From assembly GCF_001320245.1 (NCBI RefSeq), contig NZ_BCBA01000039.1:62001-126000 (forward strand): a stretch of DNA of 64,000 nt. Direction: 5' to 3'. Within the stretch, counting starts at the first letter, position 1; each line of letters opens with the position of its first letter. The translations under genes were made by a program, and so were the position numbers. The notes below the pieces were generated by a model, which had not been told where the DNA came from, did not search any database, and worked only from the letters and a program-made list of their open reading frames with translations. Positions 27,552 to 36,600 of the stretch are shown piece after piece. The stretch comes from Pseudomonas sp. NBRC 111124. Lineage in GTDB: Bacteria > Pseudomonadota > Gammaproteobacteria > Pseudomonadales > Pseudomonadaceae.

Positions 27552-28328
27552 ATGCGTCGTGTGGTTTTCAATCAGAAAGGTGGCGTCGGCAAATCAAGCA
27601 TCGCCTGCAACCTCGCCGCAGCCAGCGCCGCCGAAGGCTATCGCACGCTGCTGGTCGACCTCGATCCCCAGGCCAATGCCACCTACTACCTCACCGGGCT
27701 GACCGACGACGCCATCCCCGCCGGCATCGCCGACTTCTTCCGCCAGACCCTGTCGCCAGCCACCGCCTCCGGCAAGAAGCACCGCGTGGCGATCACCGAA
27801 ACCCGCTACGACAACCTGCACCTGGTGACCGCCAGCCCCGACCTCAGCGACCTGCAGAGCAAGCTGGAGAGCAAGTTCAAGATCAACAAGCTGCGCAAGT
27901 TGCTGGTAGAGCTGGGCGAGGACTACGAGCGGATCTACATCGACACTCCGCCTGCGCTGAACTTCTACACCTTCAGCGCCCTGGTGGCCGCCGAACGCCT
28001 GCTGATCCCGTTCGACTGTGACAGCTTCTCGCGCCAGGCGCTGCTCAGCGTCATGGCCGAGGTCGAGGAACTGCGCCAGGACCATAACCCGGCGCTGCAG
28101 GTCGAAGGCGTGGTCGTCAACCAGTTCGCTGGGCGCACCGCGCTGCACCAGACCCTGGTCGATCAATTGCGCAGCGAGGGCCTGCCGGTGCTGCCGGTGT
28201 ACCTCAGCAGCTCGATCAAGATGCGCGAGTCGCACCAGGTGTCGGTACCGCTGGTGCACATGGCGCCACGCCACAAGCTGGCGCAGGAATTCGTCGAACT
28301 GCTGGACGTGCTCGAACGCGCCGCCTGA
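27552..28328 (+). CDS. ParA-family ATPase without a ParB partner
   Basis: A 258-residue ParA/MinD-type ATPase starting MRRVVFNQKGGVGKSSIACN, with the deviant Walker A at residues 8-16, the DLDPQANATYYLTG sensor region and IYIDTPPAL as Walker B/A' motif. No parB or centromere-like repeats follow, so this is a solitary member rather than a partition pair. Such orphans often position protein clusters. GATGAG before 27552 supports that ATG; one at 27537 is in frame. A Pho box candidate precedes it. Confidence 0.88.
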   Translation: MRRVVFNQKGGVGKSSIACNLAAASAAEGYRTLLVDLDPQANATYYLTGLTDDAIPAGIADFFRQTLSPATASGKKHRVAITETRYDNLHLVTASPDLSDLQSKLESKFKINKLRKLLVELGEDYERIYIDTPPALNFYTFSALVAAERLLIPFDCDSFSRQALLSVMAEVEELRQDHNPALQVEGVVVNQFAGRTALHQTLVDQLRSEGLPVLPVYLSSSIKMRESHQVSVPLVHMAPRHKLAQEFVELLDVLERAA

Positions 28329-28392
28329 ACTGCGACAACCTGCCACGGCCGGGCACTACCCTGCCGTTCGTCGGGGTGATAGATTCGCCGCC

Positions 28393-28803
28393 ATGAAAAT
28401 CACCCGGCACACTCGCACGCTGACTGCCTGGACGCTCTATGCCAGCGTCCTGTTCAGCCTGTTGCTGTGCGGCCTGCATCACGGTCAGATGGGTGGCCTG
28501 CGCCTGGCCGGCCTGCAAGGTGGTTTCTGCTCGATCAACAGCGAGCACGGCGTGGCCATCGACCTCGACGGTGCCGGTGGCGACCAGCACATGGCCCAGG
28601 TCGACTGCCCGGTGTGCTCCTCGTTCGGCCTGGCCGTGCCGCTCGCCAGCGGTGGCTGGTCGTTCAGCCCGGCACAAGTCACTGCCACCTCGCCCATCGT
28701 CGTGCGCAGCTGGGCGCAACCGCCGCCCCGTTATCAACGCCCTGCCCTTACCCCCCGCGCGCCCCCTGCCGTCTTCCCCGCAGCCGTTACTCAAATCGCC
28801 TGA
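28393..28803 (+). CDS. DUF2946 family protein
   Basis: A 136-residue exported protein with an N-terminal membrane/signal segment (TLTAWTLYASVLFSLLLCGL), then CSINSEHG and DCPVCSSFGLAVP, a CxxC typical of DUF2946. Members of this family sit beside TonB-dependent receptors for metals, and it lies 68 bases before one here. A role in metal binding or receptor function is inferred from position. It overlaps no other gene. Confidence 0.8.
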   Translation: MKITRHTRTLTAWTLYASVLFSLLLCGLHHGQMGGLRLAGLQGGFCSINSEHGVAIDLDGAGGDQHMAQVDCPVCSSFGLAVPLASGGWSFSPAQVTATSPIVVRSWAQPPPRYQRPALTPRAPPAVFPAAVTQIA

Positions 28804-28871
28804 CTTCAGCCGGGCGCGCTTGCCTGCGCGCTCGCCGTCAGCCATGACCTTTGCGTGGAAGACCCAACAAC

Positions 28872-31022
28872 ATGCTTCGCAATACCTCCCTGGTGCTCCT
28901 CTTGGGCACCTGCACCTTCGCCTGGGCGGACGATGCCGCCGTCGAACTCAGCGCCACCACCATCGATGGCGAACGCGATGCGCCTTCCGGTGTGCAACTG
29001 GACGAGCCGATCAGTACCGGCTCGCGGCTTGGCCTTACGGCGCGCGAAACGCCGGCGTCGGTGAGCGTCTCGGACCGGCGCATCATCGAAGCCCGTGGCG
29101 CCAAGGACAGCCAGGACGTGATCAACGCCATGACCGGCGTCAACGCGTCGGCCAACCCGGGCTACGGCGGTTTCGTCAGCTACCGCGGCTTCACCCAGAA
29201 CCAGGTGACCCAGCTCTACAACGGCATCAACCTCGGCTACAGCAGTGCCACCCGGCCAGTGGACGCCTGGGGGTTGGACCGCGTCGAGCTGCTCGGCGGG
29301 CCGTCCTCCTTCCTGCATGGCGCAGGTGCCGTGGGCGGCTCGATCAACTACATCAGCAAGACCGCCACCCGCGATCAGCAGACCTTCGATGGCCGCGTGC
29401 GCTACGGCAGTTACGACGACTCGGAGCTGGCCATCGGCATCAACCAGGCCCTGGCCAGCAACCCGGCCGATGCCCGTCACTTCATGCGCCTGGACTTCAG
29501 CCACACCGATGGCAATGGCTACATCGACCGCAACCAGCGCAAGACCGACAGCCTGGCGTTTTCCGTGCTCAGCGACCTGACGCCCAACCTGACCCACACC
29601 CTGGCCCTGGAGTATCAGGAGGACCGCGAACGCAGCCCATACTGGGGCGCGCCGATCCTGCCGGGCCGCAGCACCATGAAGATCGACAACAGCCGCCGCT
29701 TCGAGAACTACAACGTCGCCGATGGCCGGTATGAGCAGCGAGTGCGCTGGCTGCGTTCGCTGCTCGACTACCAGCTCAGCGACAGCACCAGCGTGCACAA
29801 CACCCTCTACCACTACAGCGCCCAGCGCGATTACCGCAACGTCGAGCGCTACAGCTACACCCGCGACGGCAACGTGCAGCGCGCCAGCCCCTACCTGCAG
29901 CGCCACGAGCAAAGCGTGCTGGGCGACCGCATCGAACTGCGCCACGACAACTCGCTGTTCGGCCTGGCCAGCCAATGGTCGCTGGGCCTGGACTACTCGC
30001 ACATGCGCCAGAGCGTGTACCCGACCGCCGGGAGCTGGACCGACGTGGTCGACCCGGACCACTTCGATCCCGGTAGTTTCTACGACATCCCCGGGGTGAA
30101 CGCCGGGCTGACCAAGCAGCGCCGGCATGTCACCAGCAACCGCGCCGTATTCGCCGAGAACCGCCTGCAACTGACCGATCGCCTGGCCCTGCTCACGGCC
30201 CTGCGTTACGACTACCTGGACATGGAGGTAACTAACTACGGCGCAGTGACACCCACTTCACCGGCGTACTTCGAGCGGCGCTGGGAACCGCTGTCCGGGC
30301 GCATCGGCCTGACCTACGAACTGACGCCGTCAGCCAGCCTCTACGCCCAGTACAGCACCGCCGCCGACCTGCCGGCCGGTTCGCTGGCGGCAGCCACCTA
30401 CGCCAACGTCGGTACCTTCGACCTGTCCAAGGGCGAGCAATGGGAAGTGGGCAGCAAGTTCGACTTCCTCGAAGGGCGCGGCGCGGCAACCGTGGCCCTG
30501 TACCAGATCGTGCGCAAGGATTTTGCCGTGCGCGATTCGAGCAACCCCAACCTGACGGTCCAGGCCGGACAGCAGACCTCGCGCGGGGTCGAGTTGTCCG
30601 GGCGGCTGCAGGTCACGCCGAAGCTGGTGGCCGAGGGCAACTACGCCTATGTCGACGCGCAGTACGATGCGTTCAACGAAGCAGTCAACGGCGTATCGGT
30701 GTCGCGCAAGGGCAATGCCCCGGTCAACGTACCGGCCAATGTCGCCAACCTGTGGCTGACCTACAGCCTCACTTCGGCCTGGTCGGCGGGGGTGGATGCG
30801 CGCTATGTCGGCTCGGTGTACGCGGACAACGCCAACACCCTCAAAGCGCCGGCCTATACCTTGTTCGGCACCTTTGCCCGCTTTCGGCTGGATGAACACA
30901 CCACCATCACCGGGCGGGTGCGCAACCTGACCGATGAGGTGTATGCCAAGCAGGCCTATGGGCTGCAGTACTACATGGGGGCGCCACGGACCTTCGAGGT
31001 GGCGGTGGATATGCGCTTCTGA
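28872..31022 (+). CDS. TonB-dependent outer membrane receptor
   Basis: A 716-residue siderophore-type receptor with a signal peptide (MLRNTSLVLLLGTCTFAWAD), a plug with DSQDVINAMTGVNASANPGY and RVELLGGPSSFLHGAGAVGG, and a barrel ending EVAVDMRF. It follows a DUF2946 gene, a link seen with copper, iron or nickel receptors, and has no riboswitch. The ligand is unknown. The frame is open to 28851, but the ATG at 28872 starts the signal peptide. Confidence 0.9.
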   Translation: MLRNTSLVLLLGTCTFAWADDAAVELSATTIDGERDAPSGVQLDEPISTGSRLGLTARETPASVSVSDRRIIEARGAKDSQDVINAMTGVNASANPGYGGFVSYRGFTQNQVTQLYNGINLGYSSATRPVDAWGLDRVELLGGPSSFLHGAGAVGGSINYISKTATRDQQTFDGRVRYGSYDDSELAIGINQALASNPADARHFMRLDFSHTDGNGYIDRNQRKTDSLAFSVLSDLTPNLTHTLALEYQEDRERSPYWGAPILPGRSTMKIDNSRRFENYNVADGRYEQRVRWLRSLLDYQLSDSTSVHNTLYHYSAQRDYRNVERYSYTRDGNVQRASPYLQRHEQSVLGDRIELRHDNSLFGLASQWSLGLDYSHMRQSVYPTAGSWTDVVDPDHFDPGSFYDIPGVNAGLTKQRRHVTSNRAVFAENRLQLTDRLALLTALRYDYLDMEVTNYGAVTPTSPAYFERRWEPLSGRIGLTYELTPSASLYAQYSTAADLPAGSLAAATYANVGTFDLSKGEQWEVGSKFDFLEGRGAATVALYQIVRKDFAVRDSSNPNLTVQAGQQTSRGVELSGRLQVTPKLVAEGNYAYVDAQYDAFNEAVNGVSVSRKGNAPVNVPANVANLWLTYSLTSAWSAGVDARYVGSVYADNANTLKAPAYTLFGTFARFRLDEHTTITGRVRNLTDEVYAKQAYGLQYYMGAPRTFEVAVDMRF

Positions 31023-31141
31023 TGCCACAGTATGTGCCGGCCACCACACCGGCACATACTTTGGGAAGTTTCCCACAGCCCCAAAAGCCACTTTCTTCGT
31101 CCACTCTCATTGATAATGTGCACCCTCCTCCACGCCAGCCC

Positions 31142-31927
31142 ATGAAGCGCTGGCTCAAGCACCTGCAAGGACGTTCCGTGTTCAAATTGATATCCCCCGC
31201 GCTTCTCACCGCTGCCTTGGTCGCCTTGGCAGGTTGCCAGAGCAAACCAGCGCCACCCAAGGTCCCGAAGACCTTCATTCACGACATGCAGCAAGCCCTC
31301 AGCTCCAGTATCGCCAGCGCAAACACCGGCGAGCAGGTCGGCGTTGTCAGGCTGCGGGTCACCTTGAACAGGCACTCCGCACCCATCGCTTGCAAAGCCC
31401 TCAGGGCTCCCCCCCGCCACGACCTGTTGCTGCCTGCCGACATACCACGCTCGGACTTCAAGACACTGGCCAGCTTGGTAGAGGCGCAATGCTGGGTGAC
31501 CATCTACCCTATCGTGCCCGACGCCCTGTATGACGAAAACAACACCGTGGAGATCGTCGCGCCGCTGGTCGTGAATCTGACGACCGCCGCCCAGGCGTCT
31601 GGCAGTGTGCGCGGGGTGGCGAACGCACAGCGCGAGTACCTGTGGCAGCATCTGTTGCGCGATGAACCGGTGACCAGCGTTGGCAACGCAGCGGTGTACT
31701 ACCAGGCCAATGCCCAGGGTAAGGTCGAAGGTTGCCTGGTGCAGCTCTATCAACATCCCCTGCGGCCGGATGACTTCCGCCTTGATGGCGACTTACAGGC
31801 TCGACTCACCCATCGCTGCATGGCGCTCGACCTGAGCCTCATGCCAGGCTTTTCGCCAGATATGCATGGCGTGGCCAACGGCTCCAGCAAAATGGAATAC
31901 GCACCTTGGCGGGTGGGCCGACCATAG
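31142..31927 (+). CDS. lipoprotein of unknown function
   Basis: A 261-residue protein with a signal peptide and lipobox (LVALAGC at residues 26-32). The remainder (TFIHDMQQALSSSIASANTG, LVVNLTTAAQASGSVRGVAN) has no recognised domain. It is read from the ATG at 31142, since the longer frame to 31022 adds no sensible N-terminus. Function unknown. Confidence 0.7.
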   Translation: MKRWLKHLQGRSVFKLISPALLTAALVALAGCQSKPAPPKVPKTFIHDMQQALSSSIASANTGEQVGVVRLRVTLNRHSAPIACKALRAPPRHDLLLPADIPRSDFKTLASLVEAQCWVTIYPIVPDALYDENNTVEIVAPLVVNLTTAAQASGSVRGVANAQREYLWQHLLRDEPVTSVGNAAVYYQANAQGKVEGCLVQLYQHPLRPDDFRLDGDLQARLTHRCMALDLSLMPGFSPDMHGVANGSSKMEYAPWRVGRP

Positions 31928-32078
31928 CGCCAGTGGCGGTGGAAACAGATATCCCGATGTCGCCCTTAACGAAGCAGCCTGCGGCGCTACTCGGTCTACT
32001 GGCCCTGATAACAACGATGGCGCGCCCTGAGCGCGCCACATTCATTCAGGCTGCCTATGGAAACCGGAGAGCTTCCGT

Positions 32079-33413
32079 ATGTCTGCATCGCATGAGGTAT
32101 CCCCCGCCACCCTGCGCAGGGTCATCGCCGCCTCGGCCATTGGCAACTTCGTCGAGTGGTTCGACTTCGCCGTCTATGGCTTCCTCGCCACACTGATCGC
32201 CAGCCAGTTCTTCGCCAGCGAAGATGCCAGCGTCGCCCTGCTCAAGACCTTCGCCGTGTTCGCCGTGGCCTTCGCCTTGCGTCCGCTCGGCGGCATCGTG
32301 TTCGGCGCGCTCGGCGACCGCCTGGGGCGCAAGCGCATCCTGTCGCTGACCATCCTGCTGATGGCCGGCTCCACTACCTTGATCGGCCTGCTGCCGACCT
32401 ACGCCAGCATCGGCCTGGCTGCGCCGGTGCTGCTGACCCTGGCGCGCTGCCTGCAGGGCTTCTCTGCCGGTGGCGAATACGCCGGTGCCTGTGCCTACCT
32501 GATGGAGCATGCGCCGCACAACAGGCGTGCCTTCTACGGCAGCTTCGTGCCGGTGTCGACTTTCTCCGCGTTTGCCTGTGCGGCGGTGATCGCCTATGGC
32601 CTGGAGACCAGCCTGTCGGCCGAGGCCATGAGCGCCTGGGGCTGGCGCATCCCGTTCCTCGTGGCCGCGCCGCTGGGGCTGGTAGGTTTGTACCTGCGCT
32701 GGCGCATGGAGGAAACCCCGGCGTTCCGCGACGCTGTTGCCCAGGGCAAGGAACATGAACATTCGCCGCTCAAGGAAACCCTGCGCAACCACGGCCGGGC
32801 GATCCGTAACCTGGGCATGTTCATCTCGCTCACGGCGCTGTCGTTCTACATGTTCACCACCTACTTCGCCACCTACCTGCAACTGGTCGGCAACCTGACC
32901 CGCGCCCAGTCGCTGCTGGTGACCACCGTGGCATTGCTGTTCGCGGCCGTCGGCTGCCCGCTGGCCGGGGCCTTTTCGGACCGGGTCGGGCGGCGCAAGA
33001 CCATCGGCTTTACCTGCCTGTGGGTGATGGTCTGCGTATTCCCTGCCTACTGGCTGGCCAGTTCCGGCTCGATGTCGGGCGCGCTGCTGGGGGTGATCCT
33101 GCTGGCGGTGGGGGCGCTGAGCAGTGGTGTGGTGACGGCCGCGTTGCTATCGGAAAGCTTCCCGACCCGTACCCGCTATACCGCTTCGGCGATCACCTAC
33201 AACGTGGCCTATACGCTGTTTGGCGGTACCGCGCCGCTGGTGGCGACCTGGCTGATCGGGCAGACCGGCAGCAGCCTGGCGCCGGCGTTCTACCTGGTGG
33301 TGATTGCGCTGGTGGCGCTGGTGGGTGGGTTGGCGTTGCCGGAGACATCGCGGATCTCGTTGCATGATGAAGTCGGAAATGATGTGACCCCTCAAATCCG
33401 CACTTCCGCCTGA
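32079..33413 (+). CDS. MHS-family MFS transporter (organic acid/proton symporter type)
   Basis: A 444-residue, 12-helix transporter with the MHS marks IGNFVEWFDFAVYGFLATLI, RPLGGIVFGALGDRLGRKRI and FSAGGEYAGACAYLMEHAPH. MHS members import dicarboxylates, shikimate, citrate, betaine or similar solutes with protons. It is separated from the aro genes by the czc operon, so a shikimate role is only a possibility. Confidence 0.9.
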   Translation: MSASHEVSPATLRRVIAASAIGNFVEWFDFAVYGFLATLIASQFFASEDASVALLKTFAVFAVAFALRPLGGIVFGALGDRLGRKRILSLTILLMAGSTTLIGLLPTYASIGLAAPVLLTLARCLQGFSAGGEYAGACAYLMEHAPHNRRAFYGSFVPVSTFSAFACAAVIAYGLETSLSAEAMSAWGWRIPFLVAAPLGLVGLYLRWRMEETPAFRDAVAQGKEHEHSPLKETLRNHGRAIRNLGMFISLTALSFYMFTTYFATYLQLVGNLTRAQSLLVTTVALLFAAVGCPLAGAFSDRVGRRKTIGFTCLWVMVCVFPAYWLASSGSMSGALLGVILLAVGALSSGVVTAALLSESFPTRTRYTASAITYNVAYTLFGGTAPLVATWLIGQTGSSLAPAFYLVVIALVALVGGLALPETSRISLHDEVGNDVTPQIRTSA

Positions 33414-33420
33414 GACACTT

Positions 33421-33439
33421 GGGGCCGCTTTGCGGCCCC
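33421..33439. terminator. hairpin between convergent MHS transporter and czcA
   Basis: GGGGCCGC and GCGGCCCC form an 8-bp stem with a TTT loop, 8 bases after each gene's stop. It can serve both directions, although the T-run is weak. Confidence 0.55.
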
Positions 33440-33446
33440 GGTGACC

Positions 33447-36400
33447 TCAATCCTCTTCGCGTCTATAGGCCCACTGATACAGCGCCGGCAACACCAGCAA
33501 GGTAAGCGCCGTAGAAGACAGGATCCCGCCAATCACCACCGTCGCCAGCGGCCGCTGCACTTCCGCCCCAGTGCCGGTAGCCAAGGCCATCGGGATGAAC
33601 CCAAGCGATGCCACCAGCGCAGTCATCAGCACCGGCCGCAAGCGCGTCAACGCCCCCTCCTCGACCGCCGCGCGCAAACCGCGCCCCTCCTCACGCAGGT
33701 TGCGGATGAAGGCGATCATCACCAGGCCATTGAGCACCGCCACCCCCGACAAGGCGATGAAGCCCACCCCTGCAGAAATCGACAGCGGAATATCCCGCAA
33801 CCACAACGCCAGCACCCCGCCGGTCAAGGCAAACGGAATGCCGGTGAACACCAGCAGGCCGTCCTTGAGGTTGTTGAACATCATCAGCAGCAAGGCCATC
33901 ACCAATAGCAGTGCCACCGGCACTACCACCTGCAGGCGCTCGGCCGCCGACTGCAACTGCTCGAACTGGCCACCCCAGCGGGTCCAGTAACCCGGCGGGA
34001 TCTGCACCTGTTCAAGTAACGTCTGCTCGGCCTGCTCGACGAACGAACCCAGGTCCCGCCCGCGCACATTGGCGCTGACCACCACCACGCGCTTGCCATC
34101 CTCGCGGCTGACCTGGTTTGGCCCCAGTTGCAGTTTCAGCGTGGCCACCTGTGACAGCGGGATGAAGCCGATCTGTGCCGCACCGGCTGCCGCACTGGGA
34201 GGAACCGGAATCAGCAGGCCGCCCAGGCCATCGACATCGGTACGCAGGGCCTCGGCGAGGCGCACCACCATGTCAAAGCGGCGATCGCCCTCGTATAACG
34301 TGCCCGCCGAGCGCCCGCCGACGGCAATGGCGATGGCGTCCTGCACGTCGCCCACATTCAGGCCATGGCGGGCGGCCTTGTCGCGGTCAATATCGATGGT
34401 CAGCACCGGCAGGCCGGTGGTTTGCTCGACCTTCACTTCCGAGGCGCCCGGCACTTGCTGCAGGCTGCTGGCGATTTGCGCGGCGGTGCGATTGAGCACG
34501 TCCATGTCATCACCGAACACCTTCACTGCCACATCGCTGCGCACACCGGAAATCAGTTCGTTGAAGCGCAACTGGATGGGTTGCGACAGCTCGTAGTTGC
34601 TGCCCGGCACGCTGGCTGCAGCACGCTGGACCTCGGCTATCAGTTCCTCGCGGGGCTTGCCAGGGTCGGCCCACTGCTCGCGCGGGCGCAGCATCACGTA
34701 GGCATCGGAGATGTTCGGCGGCATCGGGTCGGAGGCGATCTCGGCGGTGCCGGTGCGGGCGAAGACCCGCTCCACTTCCGGCACCTGGGCGATGATCGCC
34801 TGCTCCAGGCGCTGCTGCATGTCCACCGACTGCGACAGGCTGGTGCCTGGCACACGCAGCGCCTGCAAGGCGAAGTCGCCTTCGCTGAGGCTGGGGATGA
34901 ACTCGCTGCCCATGCGGCTGGCCATGGCCCCGGACAGCAGCACCAGCCCGGCGGCGGCGGTAAACGCCAGCTTGCGCCGGCCCAGCACCCACTCGAGCAC
35001 AGGCGCATAGCGCTGGCGAGCGGTGCACATGACCACGCCCTCTTCCTCCTTGACCTTGCCGGTGACGAACAGCGCGATGGCCGCCGGCACGAAGGTCACC
35101 GAAAGGATCATCGCGCCCAGCAGTGCCATCACCACAGTGAAGGCCATCGGGTGGAACATCTTGCCCTCGACCCCGGTCAGGGCAAAGATCGGCAAGTACA
35201 CCACCATGATGATCAACTGCCCGTAGATCAGCGGCCGGCGCGCCTCGCGGGCGGCGGCGAACACCTCGTGGAAGCGTTCGGCACGGGTCAGCATGCGGCC
35301 GTGGCGCTGTTGGGCATGGGCCAGGCGGCGGATGGCGTTTTCGACGATCACCACCGCGCCATCGACGATGATGCCGAAGTCCAGGGCGCCGAGGCTCATC
35401 AGGTTGGCGCTGACCTTGTTGCTGAACATGCCGGTGAAGGTGAACAGCATCGACAACGGGATGACCATGGCCGTGATCAGCGCGGCGCGGATATTGCCGA
35501 GGAACAGAAACAGCACGGCAATCACCAGAATCGCGCCTTCGACCAGGTTCTTCTTCACCGTGGCAATGGCTTTTTCCACCAGGTTGGTGCGGTCGTAGAC
35601 CGTGACCGCGACCACGCCCTTGGGCAGGTTGCGGTTGATCTCGGCGAGCTTGGCCGCCACCGCCTGGGACACCGTACGGCTGTTCTCGCCGATCAGCATG
35701 AACACCGTGCCCAGTACCACTTCACGGCCGTTTTCGGTGGCCGCGCCGGAACGCAGCTCTTCGCCCAGGCCGACCTGGGCGACATGGCTGACGCGGATCG
35801 GCGTGCCATCGACGCTGGAGATGACGATGTTGGCGATATCCTCGGTCGAGGCCACCTGCCCCGGTGCACGGATCAGCAGCTGCTCGCCGTTGCGCTCGAT
35901 GTAGCCGGCACCGACGTTGGCGTTGTTGCGCTCCAGCGCCACGATCAGGTCGTTGAGGGTAAGCTTGTAGGCCGCCAGGCGCTTGGGCTCCGGGGCAATC
36001 AGGTATTGCTTGGCGTGGCCGCCGATGCTGTTGACCTCGGCGACACCGCGCACGTTGCGCAGCTGCGGCTTGATGATCCAGTCCTGGATTACCCGCAGGT
36101 CGGTCGCCGTGTAGGGTGTACCGTCGTCCTTGAGCGCACCCTGCTCGGCCTCCACGGTCCACAGGAAGATTTCGCCCAGGCCCGTGGAGATTGGGCCCAT
36201 ACCCGCCTCGATGCCTTCGGGCAGCTGCTCGCGGGCTACCTGCAAGCGCTCGTTGACCAGTTGCCGGGCGAAGAAGAGATCGGTGCCATCATCGAAAATC
36301 ACTGTCACCTGCGACAGCCCCGAGCGCGACAGCGAACGGGTCTGCTTGAGGCCCGGCAGGCCGGCCATGGCCGTCTCGATGGCGAAGGTGATGCGCTGTT

Positions 36401-36584
36401 CGGTCTCCAGTGGCGAATAGCCCGGCGCGGCGGTGTTGATCTGCACCTGGACGTTGGTGATATCAGGCACCGCATCGATCGGCAGCTTCTGGTAGCTGTG
36501 GATGCCCACGGCGGCCATCAGCACCACGCCGAGCATCACTACGAGGCGCTGCTCGATGGCAAATTGGATCAGGCGTTCGAACAT
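33447..36584 (-). CDS. czcA: CzcA-type heavy-metal RND efflux pump
   Basis: A 1045-residue RND pump. It starts MFERLIQFAIEQRLVVMLGV (the frame is open to 36650), has helix TM4 with GALDFGIIVDGAVVIVENAI, and large periplasmic loops between TM1-2 and TM7-8 (YSPLETEQRITFAIETAM, VAVKVFGDDMDVLNRTAAQI). The D and E residues in TM4 mark the heavy-metal branch exporting Zn, Co, Cd or similar. It forms a three-part pump with CzcB and CzcC, which precede it in the operon (17-base gap after czcB). Confidence 0.95.
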   Translation of the reverse strand: MFERLIQFAIEQRLVVMLGVVLMAAVGIHSYQKLPIDAVPDITNVQVQINTAAPGYSPLETEQRITFAIETAMAGLPGLKQTRSLSRSGLSQVTVIFDDGTDLFFARQLVNERLQVAREQLPEGIEAGMGPISTGLGEIFLWTVEAEQGALKDDGTPYTATDLRVIQDWIIKPQLRNVRGVAEVNSIGGHAKQYLIAPEPKRLAAYKLTLNDLIVALERNNANVGAGYIERNGEQLLIRAPGQVASTEDIANIVISSVDGTPIRVSHVAQVGLGEELRSGAATENGREVVLGTVFMLIGENSRTVSQAVAAKLAEINRNLPKGVVAVTVYDRTNLVEKAIATVKKNLVEGAILVIAVLFLFLGNIRAALITAMVIPLSMLFTFTGMFSNKVSANLMSLGALDFGIIVDGAVVIVENAIRRLAHAQQRHGRMLTRAERFHEVFAAAREARRPLIYGQLIIMVVYLPIFALTGVEGKMFHPMAFTVVMALLGAMILSVTFVPAAIALFVTGKVKEEEGVVMCTARQRYAPVLEWVLGRRKLAFTAAAGLVLLSGAMASRMGSEFIPSLSEGDFALQALRVPGTSLSQSVDMQQRLEQAIIAQVPEVERVFARTGTAEIASDPMPPNISDAYVMLRPREQWADPGKPREELIAEVQRAAASVPGSNYELSQPIQLRFNELISGVRSDVAVKVFGDDMDVLNRTAAQIASSLQQVPGASEVKVEQTTGLPVLTIDIDRDKAARHGLNVGDVQDAIAIAVGGRSAGTLYEGDRRFDMVVRLAEALRTDVDGLGGLLIPVPPSAAAGAAQIGFIPLSQVATLKLQLGPNQVSREDGKRVVVVSANVRGRDLGSFVEQAEQTLLEQVQIPPGYWTRWGGQFEQLQSAAERLQVVVPVALLLVMALLLMMFNNLKDGLLVFTGIPFALTGGVLALWLRDIPLSISAGVGFIALSGVAVLNGLVMIAFIRNLREEGRGLRAAVEEGALTRLRPVLMTALVASLGFIPMALATGTGAEVQRPLATVVIGGILSSTALTLLVLPALYQWAYRREED

Positions 36585-36600
36585 GCAAGCGTCCCCGCGA

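Noticed and set aside
27552..28328. plasmid-type partition locus
   Set aside because: A ParA-like gene is present but no parB or centromere repeats follow.
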